Below, piece after piece: positions 1 through 9,156 of a stretch of DNA of 64,000 nt (position 1 is its first letter; each line of letters opens with the position of its first letter). Origin of the DNA: Fimbriimonadaceae bacterium. GTDB taxonomy: Bacteria; Armatimonadota; Fimbriimonadia; Fimbriimonadales; Fimbriimonadaceae. The stretch spans positions 310,001-374,000 of the forward strand of contig JAHCHO010000004.1 of assembly GCA_026129685.1 (NCBI GenBank). Reading direction: 5' to 3'. The notes below the pieces were generated by a model that had not been told where the DNA came from, did no database searches, and worked only from the letters and a program-made list of their open reading frames with translations. Both the position numbers and the translations under genes were made by a program.

Positions 1-703
1 GCTCCCACGAATCGAAGGCGACGACGGCGCGCAGGGTGCCGGTCGTGCGAGAGGGCAAAAAGGCCGCCAGGTCTTCGGCGAGGAAACGGCCCAACTCGGC
101 CGGGATCGCGTCGGCGCGCGTGGCCATCAGGCCCTCGGCGAAGGCCCGCCCCTCCGCACTCCGGTAGAAGGCCGTCAGAGGCTCGGCGTTCACCCGTTCC
201 GCGACAAACCGCCAACCCGCCTTCGCCGCCGCCGTCATCAGGCCACCCGGGCCAACCGACGACGTCAGGATGAACTCCACCAACGCCCCGATGCCGGTGT
301 CCACCACCGCCCCCATTTGCGGCGCGCCACCGGTCGAGCCGGGGCCGCGCAGCTCTTTCGAGAGGCTCCATGCGAGGTAGGCGGTCGCGAACCGTGGCGT
401 CGGCACGCCAAGCCTCGCCGCGATGTGCCGCAGGATCTCGTGGTGCTGACCCAGGACGACGCTCTCTTCCCGGTCCTTCCCGTCGAACTGCACCTTGACC
501 GTCTTCAGGCCCGCCGTCTGGGCCAGGTTCAGGAAGCGATGGAGGAGAAACGACTTGCCGGTTCCCGTCACCCCGTGGACGTTCCAGGCGGCGTACGGCC
601 CCTGCTTGGTTTGCAGGAGCGCCCGAAAGTCGCCGAGGATGCCCTCCCGTCCATGGAAGTGTGTCTGGACCCTTGCGTCGAAGTCCTGGCTCGCGGAGAG
701 CAT
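1..703 (-). CDS. P-loop NTPase, 5' part only (runs off left edge)
   Basis: The frame is open from an ATG at 703 to the window edge, giving 234 residues of a longer protein. A Walker A motif, GVTGTGKS, lies at residues 44-51. Before it is a short stretch with FHGRE, which resembles the lead-in of STAND/NACHT-like ATPases that begin with a recognition segment and then the nucleotide-binding loop. The C-terminal part, including Walker B and any sensor or repeat domain, is outside the window. The gene is divergent from the lipoprotein gene at 796 with 92 bp between them. The P-loop assignment is firm. Whether this is a signalling STAND ATPase or another AAA-type protein cannot be decided from this piece. 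Confidence 0.75.
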   Translation of the reverse strand, partial: MLSASQDFDARVQTHFHGREGILGDFRALLQTKQGPYAAWNVHGVTGTGKSFLLHRFLNLAQTAGLKTVKVQFDGKDREESVVLGQHHEILRHIAARLGVPTPRFATAYLAWSLSKELRGPGSTGGAPQMGAVVDTGIGALVEFILTSSVGPGGLMTAAAKAGWRFVAERVNAEPLTAFYRSAEGRAFAEGLMATRADAIPAELGRFLAEDLAAFLPSRTTGTLRAVVAFDSWE

Positions 704-795
704 CGCCCATTGTGCCCAACTTCGGTGCGCTTCAGACTCGCGGCGAACGAGGAACGATGCGCCCCGAACGACCGCCCGTCCACAATGAAGCCCGT

Positions 796-1722
796 ATGAC
801 ACGCGCGTCGAACGCAATTGGGGCGACCATCCTGTTCGCGATCCTCGTGCTTTCCGGTTGCGGCGCGAACACGGGGCGCGGACGCTGGTCCGGAGAGTAT
901 CCGATCGAGATCGCCGCCACGACGGGCATCGTCGGCGAGCTGGTGAAGGCGGTCGGCCGCGACAAAGTGCTGATCAAGCCGCTGATCGGGCCCGGCGCCG
1001 ACCCGCACGCGTTCGTTCCGGGGCCGGACGACGAACGGCTCCTTGAGTCGGTCCACGGAGTGGTCGCCAACGGCCTCGGCCTCGAGGCGAAGATGGGAGG
1101 CGTCCTTGCGCGCGTTGGCAAGACCAAGCCGATCTTGGCGGTCGGGGAGCGTCTCCCCCAGAGCCGCCTCATCGAGGTGGGGCAGGCGGGCGGTAACCCG
1201 ACCTACGATCCCCACGTATGGTTCGACGTCGCGCTGTTCGCCGACGCCCTCGATGCCGTCGCCGCGTGGCTCGGCGAGATCGACCCCGCCGCCGCGAAGA
1301 GCTACCAGATGAACGCCGGGGAGTACAAAGCGCAACTCAAGCAACTGCACGAGGTGGTCCGCAACCGTCTCGCGACGATTCCAAAGGAGAGGCGCGTGGT
1401 CATCGCCACCCACGATGCGTTCGCCTACCTTGGACGGGCGTTCGGTTTGGACGCGCCGAAGAACGACGGTTCGGTCCAGGCGCTGGCGGACCTTCTTGTC
1501 CTGTACAAGGCCCCCGTCCTCTTCTCGCCCGAACCCGCCACCGACGCGCGAGCCGAACAGGCGGTCCGTCTGGCGAAGCAACGCGGAATTCAGGTTCGCG
1601 TGGTCGGACCCCTCCTCACCGATTCGCTTGGGCCGATCCGAAGCACCACCGGCTCGTATTCGGGGATGATCGAGCACAACGCGGGTCAAATCGCCGACGC
1701 CTTGGCGGGTCGGACGGACTGA
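796..1722 (+). CDS. Metal ABC transporter substrate-binding lipoprotein (ZnuA/MntC type)
   Basis: The product is 308 residues long. The ATG at 796 is preferred because it gives a lipoprotein signal with lipobox LSGC (Cys22) after a hydrophobic stretch; an upstream in-frame ATG at 757 would add a polar extension. The cluster 9 zinc/manganese-binding family uses three His and one acidic residue. Here H71 (in ADPHAF), H140 (in YDPHVW), H206 (in THDAF) and E246 or D250 fit that pattern. The usual long His-rich loop of ZnuA is absent. It should sit on the periplasmic side and pass Zn or Mn to a permease. No permease or ATPase gene lies beside it, so it is an orphan binding protein here. Family confidence is high; the metal is not determined. 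Confidence 0.88.
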   Translation: MTRASNAIGATILFAILVLSGCGANTGRGRWSGEYPIEIAATTGIVGELVKAVGRDKVLIKPLIGPGADPHAFVPGPDDERLLESVHGVVANGLGLEAKMGGVLARVGKTKPILAVGERLPQSRLIEVGQAGGNPTYDPHVWFDVALFADALDAVAAWLGEIDPAAAKSYQMNAGEYKAQLKQLHEVVRNRLATIPKERRVVIATHDAFAYLGRAFGLDAPKNDGSVQALADLLVLYKAPVLFSPEPATDARAEQAVRLAKQRGIQVRVVGPLLTDSLGPIRSTTGSYSGMIEHNAGQIADALAGRTD

Positions 1723-1803
1723 CTCCCCCGCCATTCTTGCCGTTGCGCTCAAGATTGCGACGGATCGGTCCGGGCGCAGGTTCGCCAAGGTAACGTAACC
1801 CCC

Positions 1804-2517
1804 ATGTCCCGCGCGGAGCGGACCGCCTCGCCCCTCGTCAAGCTCTTGGTGATCGCCCACGTGTTCGCGATCACGGTGTACGCGTTGCCGAAGCCCCCGC
1901 AGGCCATGATCAACGGAATCGTCACTTGGCGCTGGCCCGCCTCCGCCGAGGAGGTTCCCGCCTTCGCCTCCGAGTTGCCGGACTGGCTCCTCTACGCGAT
2001 CTTCACCAACTGGCGCGCCCCCGGGCTGAACGCCCGTCCACCGTTCAAGGACACGCCCTTCGAGGGAGTTCCCATCGTAATCGAGGGACCGATCCAATAC
2101 CTTTGCCTTCGGTTGGGAACCTGGCAGAGTTGGGACATGTTCGCCCCGAACCCCTCGGACACCGACCTCTGGGGCGACGCGGTCATCGTGTACCGAAACG
2201 GCGACCGCATCACCGGCGGCTATCCTCGGATGAAGGACCTGCCCATCCCGATCAAGTACCAGAAGGAGCGGTTCCGCAAATTCTACGAACGGGCGCATCT
2301 CGAGGAGAACGCCTTTCTCTGGCCGGTGTTCGCACAGCGCATCGCCCTCGAACAAGCGCGGGACCCGGCCAACCCGCCCCAAGAGGTGCGCCTTCGGCGT
2401 CACTTCCAGAAGTTCTACGGTCCGGACCGACCGATGCCCAAGGGCTACCAGACCGTCGAGTACTACGTCCACAAGGTGGACCAGGGCGCGTTGCGTCGCG
2501 ACAAGGGGTGGCGATGA
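1804..2517 (+). CDS. Hypothetical protein encoded next to an HTTM protein
   Basis: The product is 237 residues with one N-terminal membrane segment (about residues 10-28) and a soluble remainder. The motif WQSWDMFAPNPSD, followed by a short beta-like stretch and a basic C-terminal half, is typical of a small family found encoded beside HTTM-domain genes. This is recalled association rather than a named domain. Its TGA overlaps the ATG of the next gene (ATGA at 2514-2517), so the two are translationally coupled. It is probably a partner of the downstream HTTM membrane protein. No catalytic motif was recognised. Confidence 0.7.
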   Translation: MSRAERTASPLVKLLVIAHVFAITVYALPKPPQAMINGIVTWRWPASAEEVPAFASELPDWLLYAIFTNWRAPGLNARPPFKDTPFEGVPIVIEGPIQYLCLRLGTWQSWDMFAPNPSDTDLWGDAVIVYRNGDRITGGYPRMKDLPIPIKYQKERFRKFYERAHLEENAFLWPVFAQRIALEQARDPANPPQEVRLRRHFQKFYGPDRPMPKGYQTVEYYVHKVDQGALRRDKGWR

Positions 2518-3677
2518 GCTTCCTTCGGCGGTGCGACCGCTATTGGTTCGGCCAGGCCTCGCCGACCACCTTTGGCCTGTTTCGCATTCTGATCGGCTCG
2601 ATCGCCCTGCTGAACCTTCTGGTGCTCTACCCGGACTTCGAGGCTTGGTTCACCGAGAAGGGGTTCGTTCCCTGGTGGGTCGCCGACCGCTGGCTGGGGC
2701 CAGACTGGCGCGTCAACGTGTTCCAGGGCGTCGTGGACGAGAACGTCACGCGCGCGATCTATCTCGCGATCACCGTCGCCGCCTTCCTCACGGTGATCGG
2801 GCTATGGTCTCGCCTGGCGACGGCCGTTCTCGCCGTCGGGTACGTGAGCCTCCACCATCGGAACCCGATCCTGTTGCACAGCGGCGACACGCTGCTCCGC
2901 CTCTTCCTCATCTACCTGGCACTAGGACCGTCCGGCGCGGCCTGTTCGATGGACCGATTCATCGGCCTTTGGAAGGGCCGTCTCGACGGCGAACCTCGGC
3001 CGATGTCCATGTGGCCGCAACGCCTGATCACCTTTCAGTTGGCGCTGATGTACTTCACCACGGTGTGGCACAAAGCCCACGGGACCCGTTGGCGCGAGTT
3101 CAACGCCACCTGGTTCCCCGACCAACTCCACGAGTTCGACCGTTTCTGGGTCCCGGAGTTCCTCTCCCAACAGCCCATCGTGGGGTTCACCACGGTCATG
3201 ACGCTGCTCGTCGAACTGGCCCTGGCGACGCTGGTCTTCGCGCCGCCGCTCCGCAAGTGGGTGCTGATCCTCGGCCTGGGCCTTCACGGCTACATCGATT
3301 ACCGCTACAACATCCCCTACTTCGGGTGGATCGTCGCGTGCGGGTACCTCTGCTTCTACGATGGGATCGAGACCGAGGACTGGGCTCGCCGACTCGGCGA
3401 GCGGTTGCGGCGGTTCCGCGTCGTGGTCGCCACGCCCGCGAGGCGGGAGTTCGTTGAAGCTCGGTGGCGCGCGCTGAAATCGCTCGATCCCTTGAATCTC
3501 GTCGAGTACGAAATCGGGGAGGAACCCTCCTGGACCGCCCGCACCGCAAACGGCAAGCGCGGCTCCCCCGTCTGGCTCTCTTGGTCGCGCTCGGCCGGCG
3601 CGTTGCCGATCGGGTGGGTACCCGGGCTCTGGGCGCGCCTCCTGGCTAAATCGCTCCAACGCGAGGGTCGATCGTGA
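2514..3677 (+). CDS. HTTM domain protein (vitamin K-dependent gamma-carboxylase-like)
   Basis: The product is 387 residues. The start at 2514 overlaps the previous stop by 4 bases; longer readings in this frame run into the preceding gene. Multiple hydrophobic helices extend to about residue 285, followed by a polar tail. Features of the HTTM (horizontally transferred transmembrane) family are the N-terminal LFRILIGS segment, the HHRNPILLHSGDTLLR segment and the WHKAHGTRWREFNATWF segment, where family members carry a conserved Lys and Trp. The family includes vitamin K epoxidase/gamma-glutamyl carboxylase; most bacterial members have no known substrate. It is the middle gene of a coupled trio, which suggests the neighbours act with it at the membrane. 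Confidence 0.82.
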   Translation: MSFLRRCDRYWFGQASPTTFGLFRILIGSIALLNLLVLYPDFEAWFTEKGFVPWWVADRWLGPDWRVNVFQGVVDENVTRAIYLAITVAAFLTVIGLWSRLATAVLAVGYVSLHHRNPILLHSGDTLLRLFLIYLALGPSGAACSMDRFIGLWKGRLDGEPRPMSMWPQRLITFQLALMYFTTVWHKAHGTRWREFNATWFPDQLHEFDRFWVPEFLSQQPIVGFTTVMTLLVELALATLVFAPPLRKWVLILGLGLHGYIDYRYNIPYFGWIVACGYLCFYDGIETEDWARRLGERLRRFRVVVATPARREFVEARWRALKSLDPLNLVEYEIGEEPSWTARTANGKRGSPVWLSWSRSAGALPIGWVPGLWARLLAKSLQREGRS

Positions 3678-4555
3678 AGCTCTGGAACCCCAAACCCAAG
3701 ACGCCCGGTTTCGGATTGGCGGGCGATTTCTACCTCTCGGTCCTTGCCGCCACCGCTCGACTTCCCGCGATCGTCGAGGCGCTCAACCCAGACGGAGCCG
3801 ACGGCGCGGTCGTCGGTTTCGGCGTTCCGCTCGGGTCGGGCCAAGGGAAGGAGGTTCTGGCGCAGCCGCTTATGCGGGGCGGCTACGCCCTTGCCACGAA
3901 AGACCGCAAGACCGTGCTGAAACTGCTGGTGCTGAGCAAGGAGGAAGCGGGTTACGATCCGGCACCGGTCGTGGACAGCCCGCTGGCGGCAACGCTGGAC
4001 CCGGAGATCGTCGCGCGCCTCCGGGCAACGTGGACGTTGCTCCAGTTCACCTTCGGAAGCCACGACCCCGCCGTCTACCCCTCGCTCGACTTCCTGCTGG
4101 ACGTCGCGGGGCGGTTGGGGACGCTCGTGGAGGGCGTCGTCGCCGATCCGATCGCCGAAACGTACCGTTTGCCGGGCGAGTTGCGCTGGCGCCCGCGCCT
4201 TGACCCACGGGTCGACGCGCGCGAGCACGTGGTGGTCCGCGTCGTCCCGCAACGGATGGGCTTCTGGGCGCACACCCTTGGACTCCGAAAGTTCACCATT
4301 CCGGAGATCGAGGTCTATGGCGTGCCGCCGGATCTCGAGGGCCAGGTGGCGGCGGTGCTGATGGCGATCGCCCAGGGGTCGCTTCTCGGCGAGGTCCCGC
4401 GTCCGGGTCTCGGCTTCGGATCGGCGAAGAACCCGCTCGTCGCCCACTTGGGCGGGCACGACAAGGGCCGGTGGGAAGGGATTCCGGTTCTGGAGCTGCT
4501 GCCGGAACGCGGTTCGGTCGGCGACGCCGTCCGAACCGCGTTCGACGCGAGCTAG
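3674..4555 (+). CDS. Hypothetical cytoplasmic protein, third gene of the HTTM trio
   Basis: The product is 293 residues from a GTG that overlaps the preceding TGA (GTGA at 3674-3677). It has no signal peptide or membrane segment. Stretches such as AHTLGLRKFTIPEIEVYG, and an aromatic-rich middle, faintly recall DUF4261-type proteins, but the match is from memory and weak. Coupling to the HTTM gene is the best clue to its role. Its stop lies in CTAG (4552-4555), which is also the stop, read on the other strand, of the convergent esterase gene. Confidence 0.65.
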   Translation: MKLWNPKPKTPGFGLAGDFYLSVLAATARLPAIVEALNPDGADGAVVGFGVPLGSGQGKEVLAQPLMRGGYALATKDRKTVLKLLVLSKEEAGYDPAPVVDSPLAATLDPEIVARLRATWTLLQFTFGSHDPAVYPSLDFLLDVAGRLGTLVEGVVADPIAETYRLPGELRWRPRLDPRVDAREHVVVRVVPQRMGFWAHTLGLRKFTIPEIEVYGVPPDLEGQVAAVLMAIAQGSLLGEVPRPGLGFGSAKNPLVAHLGGHDKGRWEGIPVLELLPERGSVGDAVRTAFDAS

Positions 4556-6525
4556 CGGTTGTTCACCGTCAATCCGGGCCAGTCATCGGTTCGGAACGGC
4601 GAGGCGGGCAGTTCGGCGCCGTTCACGAGGTTCGACACGGGATTGTTCTGCCAGCCGTAGCGCACGGCCACCGGTTTGGGCACGGCGTCGCTCCAAACGA
4701 CCACTTCGCGGCCCCGGATCTCGGCTTTGGCCCAGACCCACTTCTTGTCCTCGCCGGCGATCTGAAAGGCGTTCGAGACGCCGCCGTCGGTCCACTTCAG
4801 CCCGTCGGCGTAGTCAAAGGCGATGCGCACGCGCCCGCCCTCGACCGTCGCCTTTTTGTACAGCGGACCGCTCGCCACGACGGGCCGCTTGTACGTTTTC
4901 GCGAGCGCCCACTGCCCCAGCCGATAGCCGACGTCTCGCTTGTTGCGGGGGTGGATGTCCGCCGCCTCGCCGATGTCCACCGTCACCGCCATCCCGGTGT
5001 TCTTCAGCTTCAGCGTCATGGTCTGGGCTTCGCGAAGCTCGGCCCAGTCGCTCTCGACGGGCGTGGCAAAGCGATCGGTGAAGTTCGCCAACTGGACGAA
5101 CAGGAAAGGAAAGTCGCCCTGCTTCCAGGCCTTGCGCCAGTCCTGGATCATCAGGGGAAACAGCGTTCGGTACTGGTAGGCGCGACCGGCGTTGCTCTCG
5201 CCCTGGTACCAGATGGCGCCGCGAATGCCGTACGGCACCATCGGGGCGATCATCGCGTTCCATAGACCGCCGGGCACCCAGGCCTCGCCGGGACCGAACG
5301 GGCGTTCCGGCTGTTTCTGCATCAGTTCGGGAGTTGGCGGCACCATCTCCGCCTCGATCTTGAACCGCCAATCCCCGGCGAGAGGGATCGTCCGCTCGCC
5401 CTGCTGGAGTCGGATTTGCTCCGGTTGGCCGTAAATGCCGCCCGCACCGCCGCTGTCGAACACGCGCACCGCGATCACGTTGCGGCCTGGCTTGAGCCAT
5501 CGTCCGGGAATGGGGTAGGCACGGTGCGTCGCCCACCAATTGGGGGTCGTGAACCCGACCGCGCCCAGGCTTTCGCCGTTGAAGTAGGTGTGGTCCGTGT
5601 CGTCCACCGGACCAAGGTGGAGCACGGCGTCCTTGCCCGCCCAGTCGGCGGGAAGATCGATCGTCTTCCGGAACCAGACGGCCCCATCGAAGGGCTTGTT
5701 CCAGACCGTCTCCCACTGCTCGGGCACCGGGAACGAACCCCAATCTTCGTCCCGGAAGGTTGCCCGGTGGTAGCCGAGGGCCAGATTCTCCGCCGCCAAG
5801 GGGTAAGCCTGGGGCACCCAGGCGAGGAAGTCGCGCTCGTACTTGGCGAGCGCCGCCGGGTAGTCCTTGAGTCCCTCGAGGTACCTCGTGACGAGGTGCC
5901 TGGTCGTTTCGTTCGCGAGCATGCCCTCGCGGGTCGCCCAGGACTCGGCGGGGGTGCCGCCCCAGCTGGTGTGGACGATGCCCACCGTCACCCCGAGCGC
6001 CTTCTGCAGGGTGTCCGCGAAGCCATAGCCGACGCCGGAGAACGCGCCGAGGGTGGTCGGTGAGGCGATCTGCCACCCCGAGGTGGCGAAGTCGTCGCGC
6101 GGCGCTTCCGCGCTGACCTTCTCGACGGTGATCATCCGTACGGCCGTGTTCGGGTTGGCGACGTCCTTGTCGAAGGTGGTCGTGAGCTGGGCTGGCCACT
6201 CCATGTTCGATTGGCCGGAAGCGACCCAGACCTCGCCGACCATGACGTTCTGAAAGAGCTTGGTCGCCCCTCCCGCGCGAACCTGGAGGCGATGCGGTCC
6301 CGAGGCCGGCAGAGCCTTCAGCTTGACGAGCCAGTTCCCTTCCGGGCCGGCCTTGACACGAGCGACGCGATCCGCGAGTTCGACGACCACCTCGCTCCCG
6401 GGCGAGGCCTTGCCGAACACGGGGATCGGCGCGTCGCGCTGGAGCACCATTCGGTCGGCGAAGATCGAGGGAAGCGAGAGGACTTGGGTGGTCTGCATGG
6501 CAAGGGCGACCAACGGGGTCAGCAT
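4552..6525 (-). CDS. Sialate O-acetylesterase family protein (SGNH hydrolase)
   Basis: The product is 657 residues with a short hydrophobic N-terminus that should direct export. GQSNM at residues 104-108 carries the nucleophile Ser106. DIHPRNK (Asp523, His525) supplies the other members of the catalytic triad. The segment between about residues 265 and 370 resembles the jelly-roll insert (WFRKTIDLP, NGESLG, GRNVIAVRV) common to this family. Such enzymes remove O-acetyl groups from sialic acids, or more broadly from acetylated sugars of polysaccharides; the exact substrate is inferred only. It fits a polysaccharide-degrading lifestyle with the other glycosidase genes in the window. Confidence 0.93.
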   Translation of the reverse strand: MLTPLVALAMQTTQVLSLPSIFADRMVLQRDAPIPVFGKASPGSEVVVELADRVARVKAGPEGNWLVKLKALPASGPHRLQVRAGGATKLFQNVMVGEVWVASGQSNMEWPAQLTTTFDKDVANPNTAVRMITVEKVSAEAPRDDFATSGWQIASPTTLGAFSGVGYGFADTLQKALGVTVGIVHTSWGGTPAESWATREGMLANETTRHLVTRYLEGLKDYPAALAKYERDFLAWVPQAYPLAAENLALGYHRATFRDEDWGSFPVPEQWETVWNKPFDGAVWFRKTIDLPADWAGKDAVLHLGPVDDTDHTYFNGESLGAVGFTTPNWWATHRAYPIPGRWLKPGRNVIAVRVFDSGGAGGIYGQPEQIRLQQGERTIPLAGDWRFKIEAEMVPPTPELMQKQPERPFGPGEAWVPGGLWNAMIAPMVPYGIRGAIWYQGESNAGRAYQYRTLFPLMIQDWRKAWKQGDFPFLFVQLANFTDRFATPVESDWAELREAQTMTLKLKNTGMAVTVDIGEAADIHPRNKRDVGYRLGQWALAKTYKRPVVASGPLYKKATVEGGRVRIAFDYADGLKWTDGGVSNAFQIAGEDKKWVWAKAEIRGREVVVWSDAVPKPVAVRYGWQNNPVSNLVNGAELPASPFRTDDWPGLTVNNR

Positions 6526-6640
6526 TCTCCAATCCTACTGCCCCCGCCGGGCATCGTGCCAGGCCCAGCCGGCCATGGTGCAACCAGGGGCCACGACAAG
6601 CTTCCGGCACTTCGGGGGCGGTATCGTTGAGAATGACGCG

Positions 6641-7135
6641 ATGGCCGAAGAACCCGAAGGTCCCGAGAACCTGGACGAACCCCCTCCCTTCTTTCCGAAG
6701 GAACTGGCCGGCGAGGCCGCCGAGTCGGCCTCCGAACTGATTCGGTGTCGGATCGAGGGCGTGTTCGCAGCCGAGAACGACGCGAACATCACCCGGTTCG
6801 TCGTGCTCTCCGACGGCGCGCGGCGTCTGCCCATCCTTATCGGCCCCTACGAGGCGACCGCGATCAGCCTGCCTCTTTCCGGTGAGCGACCGGACCGCCC
6901 GATGACCCACGACCTCCTGAAGACGATCATCGATCGGTTGGGGTACGAGTTCGATCGGGTGGTGATCGACGACCTGTGGAACGGCATCTTCTACGCCAAG
7001 ATTCACCTGAAGAAGGGGGATGAGGACTTGGAGATCGACGCCCGCCCGTCCGACGCGGTCGCGATGGCCATTCGCTTCGACGCCCCCATTTTCGTCTCCG
7101 ACGAGATTCTGGCGACCGGGGCCGAGGTGGAGTAG
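6641..7135 (+). CDS. Bifunctional nuclease (BFN, DUF151) family protein
   Basis: The product is 164 residues starting at ATG 6641, after an acidic, Pro-rich N-terminus. The core contains LPILIGPYEATAI, the RPMTHDLL segment and IDARPSDAVAMAIR, all hallmarks of the BFN/DUF151 fold. Plant BFN members have RNase and DNase activity; bacterial members are mostly uncharacterised. It is divergent from the esterase (115 bp between) and converges on the six-hairpin protein with a 10-bp gap. No operon partner. Family assignment is firm; activity is inferred. Confidence 0.88.
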   Translation: MAEEPEGPENLDEPPPFFPKELAGEAAESASELIRCRIEGVFAAENDANITRFVVLSDGARRLPILIGPYEATAISLPLSGERPDRPMTHDLLKTIIDRLGYEFDRVVIDDLWNGIFYAKIHLKKGDEDLEIDARPSDAVAMAIRFDAPIFVSDEILATGAEVE

Positions 7136-7145
7136 AGGTCGTCCG

Positions 7146-9140
7146 CTACAGGACGACCCGGTGCGTCTTTCCTTCGGGCTTGGTCCCGCGATATCGAACC
7201 TGGCCGTCGCTCGTCTTGACCACTACCTCGATGCCGGGGGCGCGCCGCGTCACCGTGATGTCCCAGGCTTGTCCGAAGGCGCGAACCCGCGTGAGCGAGG
7301 CGGAAGGCCACGCTTTCGGAAGATGCGGGGCGGCCTCGAAGGCGCGGAACCCTACGGGCCGAATCCCGAACACACCTTCGGTGACGATCCGGCAGTACAA
7401 CGCCGACTCCGCCGACAGGTGGCTTTGGTCGCTCTCCGGGAACGCCTCCTGGCAGTACGGGACGTGGTCCCCCAGCAGCCGCCGCTGGGCGTACCGGCCC
7501 AGGTGCTCGGCGGCACGATCGGCCTGGCCCGCGCGAAACACCCCCCGGAGGGCGTAGAGGGTCGAACGGTCCCAGTAGGTGGCGGTGCCGGCCTCGGTGA
7601 GCAGACCATCCTTGGTCCACAGTTCGGGCGAGAACAGCGCGTCCACGGTTCCGGCCGCGCGGTCGAGGATGTCCATCGCGAGCGGGAGACATATCCAGGC
7701 GCGGAGCCGATCGAGGCCCTCGTGGTACCGATAGGTCTCGAACCCGGCCACGCGAGCGCCGAAGACCCTCTCGATCGCCGCCCGCAGGTCGGTCGCCCGC
7801 CGACGGTAAGCCGCGGCCAAAACGGCGGGTTCGCCAAGGGCTTCGGCGAGGTACGCGGCCGACACGAGGGCGTCGTAGGCGAGGCACGAGGTGGCGAGAT
7901 TGGTCTTGCCCGCCGAGAAACGGTTCTCGAGTTCGTCGCTATCCGAGGCGATGACGCCGTCGGCGGTCCGGTGCCGTTCGCAATACTCCAGGCACCAGGA
8001 TACGAGCGGCCAGACCTCGCGCGCCGCTTGCGGATCGCCGTTCGCGAGGGCCCAGCGAGCCGCGCCGTAGGCGGTCATCGCGGCGTCGCCGCGATCGCCG
8101 GCCCCTTCCCAGGTTCCGCGTCCTTCCGCGACGATCGAACTGGGCAGAGGTCGGTACTCCGGATTCGCGTACCGGGCGTACCACGCGTAGGCGTTGCGGG
8201 CCGACTCGTTTCCCGCCGGGTCGCCCAGGAACGGGAAGAAGGGGCTCGCGTACTCGTTCTGGTCGTTGCACCATAGGGCGGCCAAGTACCGGTTGAACCC
8301 GCCCGGGGCGTGCATCAGCCCGCCGCGCGTCGCCAGTACGTTCTCCGCCGCCCGCAGTTTGGAGAAGGCGAACAATCGGTCCACGACCGGATCTCCGGTG
8401 CGCAGCCGAAGCGACGCCTCGAGTCCGTCCCGGTACGCCTTCCGCGCGGCCCACTCGGATTCGATGTCCGGGTACGGCGCGGGCTGGCCCTCCTCCCTCG
8501 CCGAGAATGCCAGTCCGACGACGATCCGTTCGCCGGGCGCGAGTCGGTGAAGACCGCTCCCGATCCACTCGGTCCGCACTCGGTGCGCGGCCCAGGCGAA
8601 GCGCTCCCGGGGCAACGGTTCCTCCCTCGCCCCCCGAGGGATCGCCACCTCGATCGCCCGCTTGGCGGCGTTTTGGATTTCCCATCGCTCGAGAAGGCAC
8701 GGCAGGCTTGTCGCCGGGAAGATCGTTCGCTCGACCGTCAGGCCACCGGTCGATTCCGTCCACGTCAGCGCGCCGTGGATCGCAAGGGTCGAGACCGTTC
8801 CCGGAACGTAGGGTCGGCCGTCCACCGTCGGCAACGGATCGCCGGTCGAGGCGAATTCGACGGAGAGGGCGGCGTGGGTGTCGTCCTTCTTTTCGCGCAG
8901 CGTCGGCCAGCGGCAGAGGCGTCCAAGCGCGATGCGTCCTTCGGCATCAACCGACCACTTGATGATCGCGTTGACCGACCGTCCCCCCATCTCGAGGTGG
9001 TCACGGTGCGCCCGACCCCGGGTCAGTTTTGCCAGGGTCGTTCGGATGCCGCCATCCGGGGCGAGCTCCCAGCGATCGGGCTCTTGACCGACGACCTGGG
9101 CGGCGACGAGGAGCAGAACGAAAAGCAGAGGCTCGACCAT
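7146..9140 (-). CDS. Secreted six-hairpin glycosidase-like protein
   Basis: The product is 664 residues with a signal peptide (residues 1-18, ending around VVGQ). The N-terminal half looks like a beta-sandwich (up to about residue 245). The C-terminal half has repeated amphipathic helices and acidic motifs such as APGGFNRYLAALWCNDQNEY and YWDRSTLY that resemble the (alpha/alpha)6 barrel of six-hairpin glycosidases (GH63, GH78, GH94-like clans). The exact GH family cannot be named. It would act in the periplasm or outside the cell on plant or microbial glycans. It is followed, 16 bp away on the same strand, by the gene order PfkB then this gene, so sugar release and phosphorylation may be co-expressed. 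Confidence 0.75.
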   Translation of the reverse strand: MVEPLLFVLLLVAAQVVGQEPDRWELAPDGGIRTTLAKLTRGRAHRDHLEMGGRSVNAIIKWSVDAEGRIALGRLCRWPTLREKKDDTHAALSVEFASTGDPLPTVDGRPYVPGTVSTLAIHGALTWTESTGGLTVERTIFPATSLPCLLERWEIQNAAKRAIEVAIPRGAREEPLPRERFAWAAHRVRTEWIGSGLHRLAPGERIVVGLAFSAREEGQPAPYPDIESEWAARKAYRDGLEASLRLRTGDPVVDRLFAFSKLRAAENVLATRGGLMHAPGGFNRYLAALWCNDQNEYASPFFPFLGDPAGNESARNAYAWYARYANPEYRPLPSSIVAEGRGTWEGAGDRGDAAMTAYGAARWALANGDPQAAREVWPLVSWCLEYCERHRTADGVIASDSDELENRFSAGKTNLATSCLAYDALVSAAYLAEALGEPAVLAAAYRRRATDLRAAIERVFGARVAGFETYRYHEGLDRLRAWICLPLAMDILDRAAGTVDALFSPELWTKDGLLTEAGTATYWDRSTLYALRGVFRAGQADRAAEHLGRYAQRRLLGDHVPYCQEAFPESDQSHLSAESALYCRIVTEGVFGIRPVGFRAFEAAPHLPKAWPSASLTRVRAFGQAWDITVTRRAPGIEVVVKTSDGQVRYRGTKPEGKTHRVVL

Positions 9141-9156
9141 GGGTCTTGGGTCCAGG

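Noticed and set aside
568-2472. A long minus-strand open frame of over 600 codons
   Set aside because: It lies opposite the metal-binding lipoprotein and the next gene, both of which have clear domain evidence, and it has no family features.
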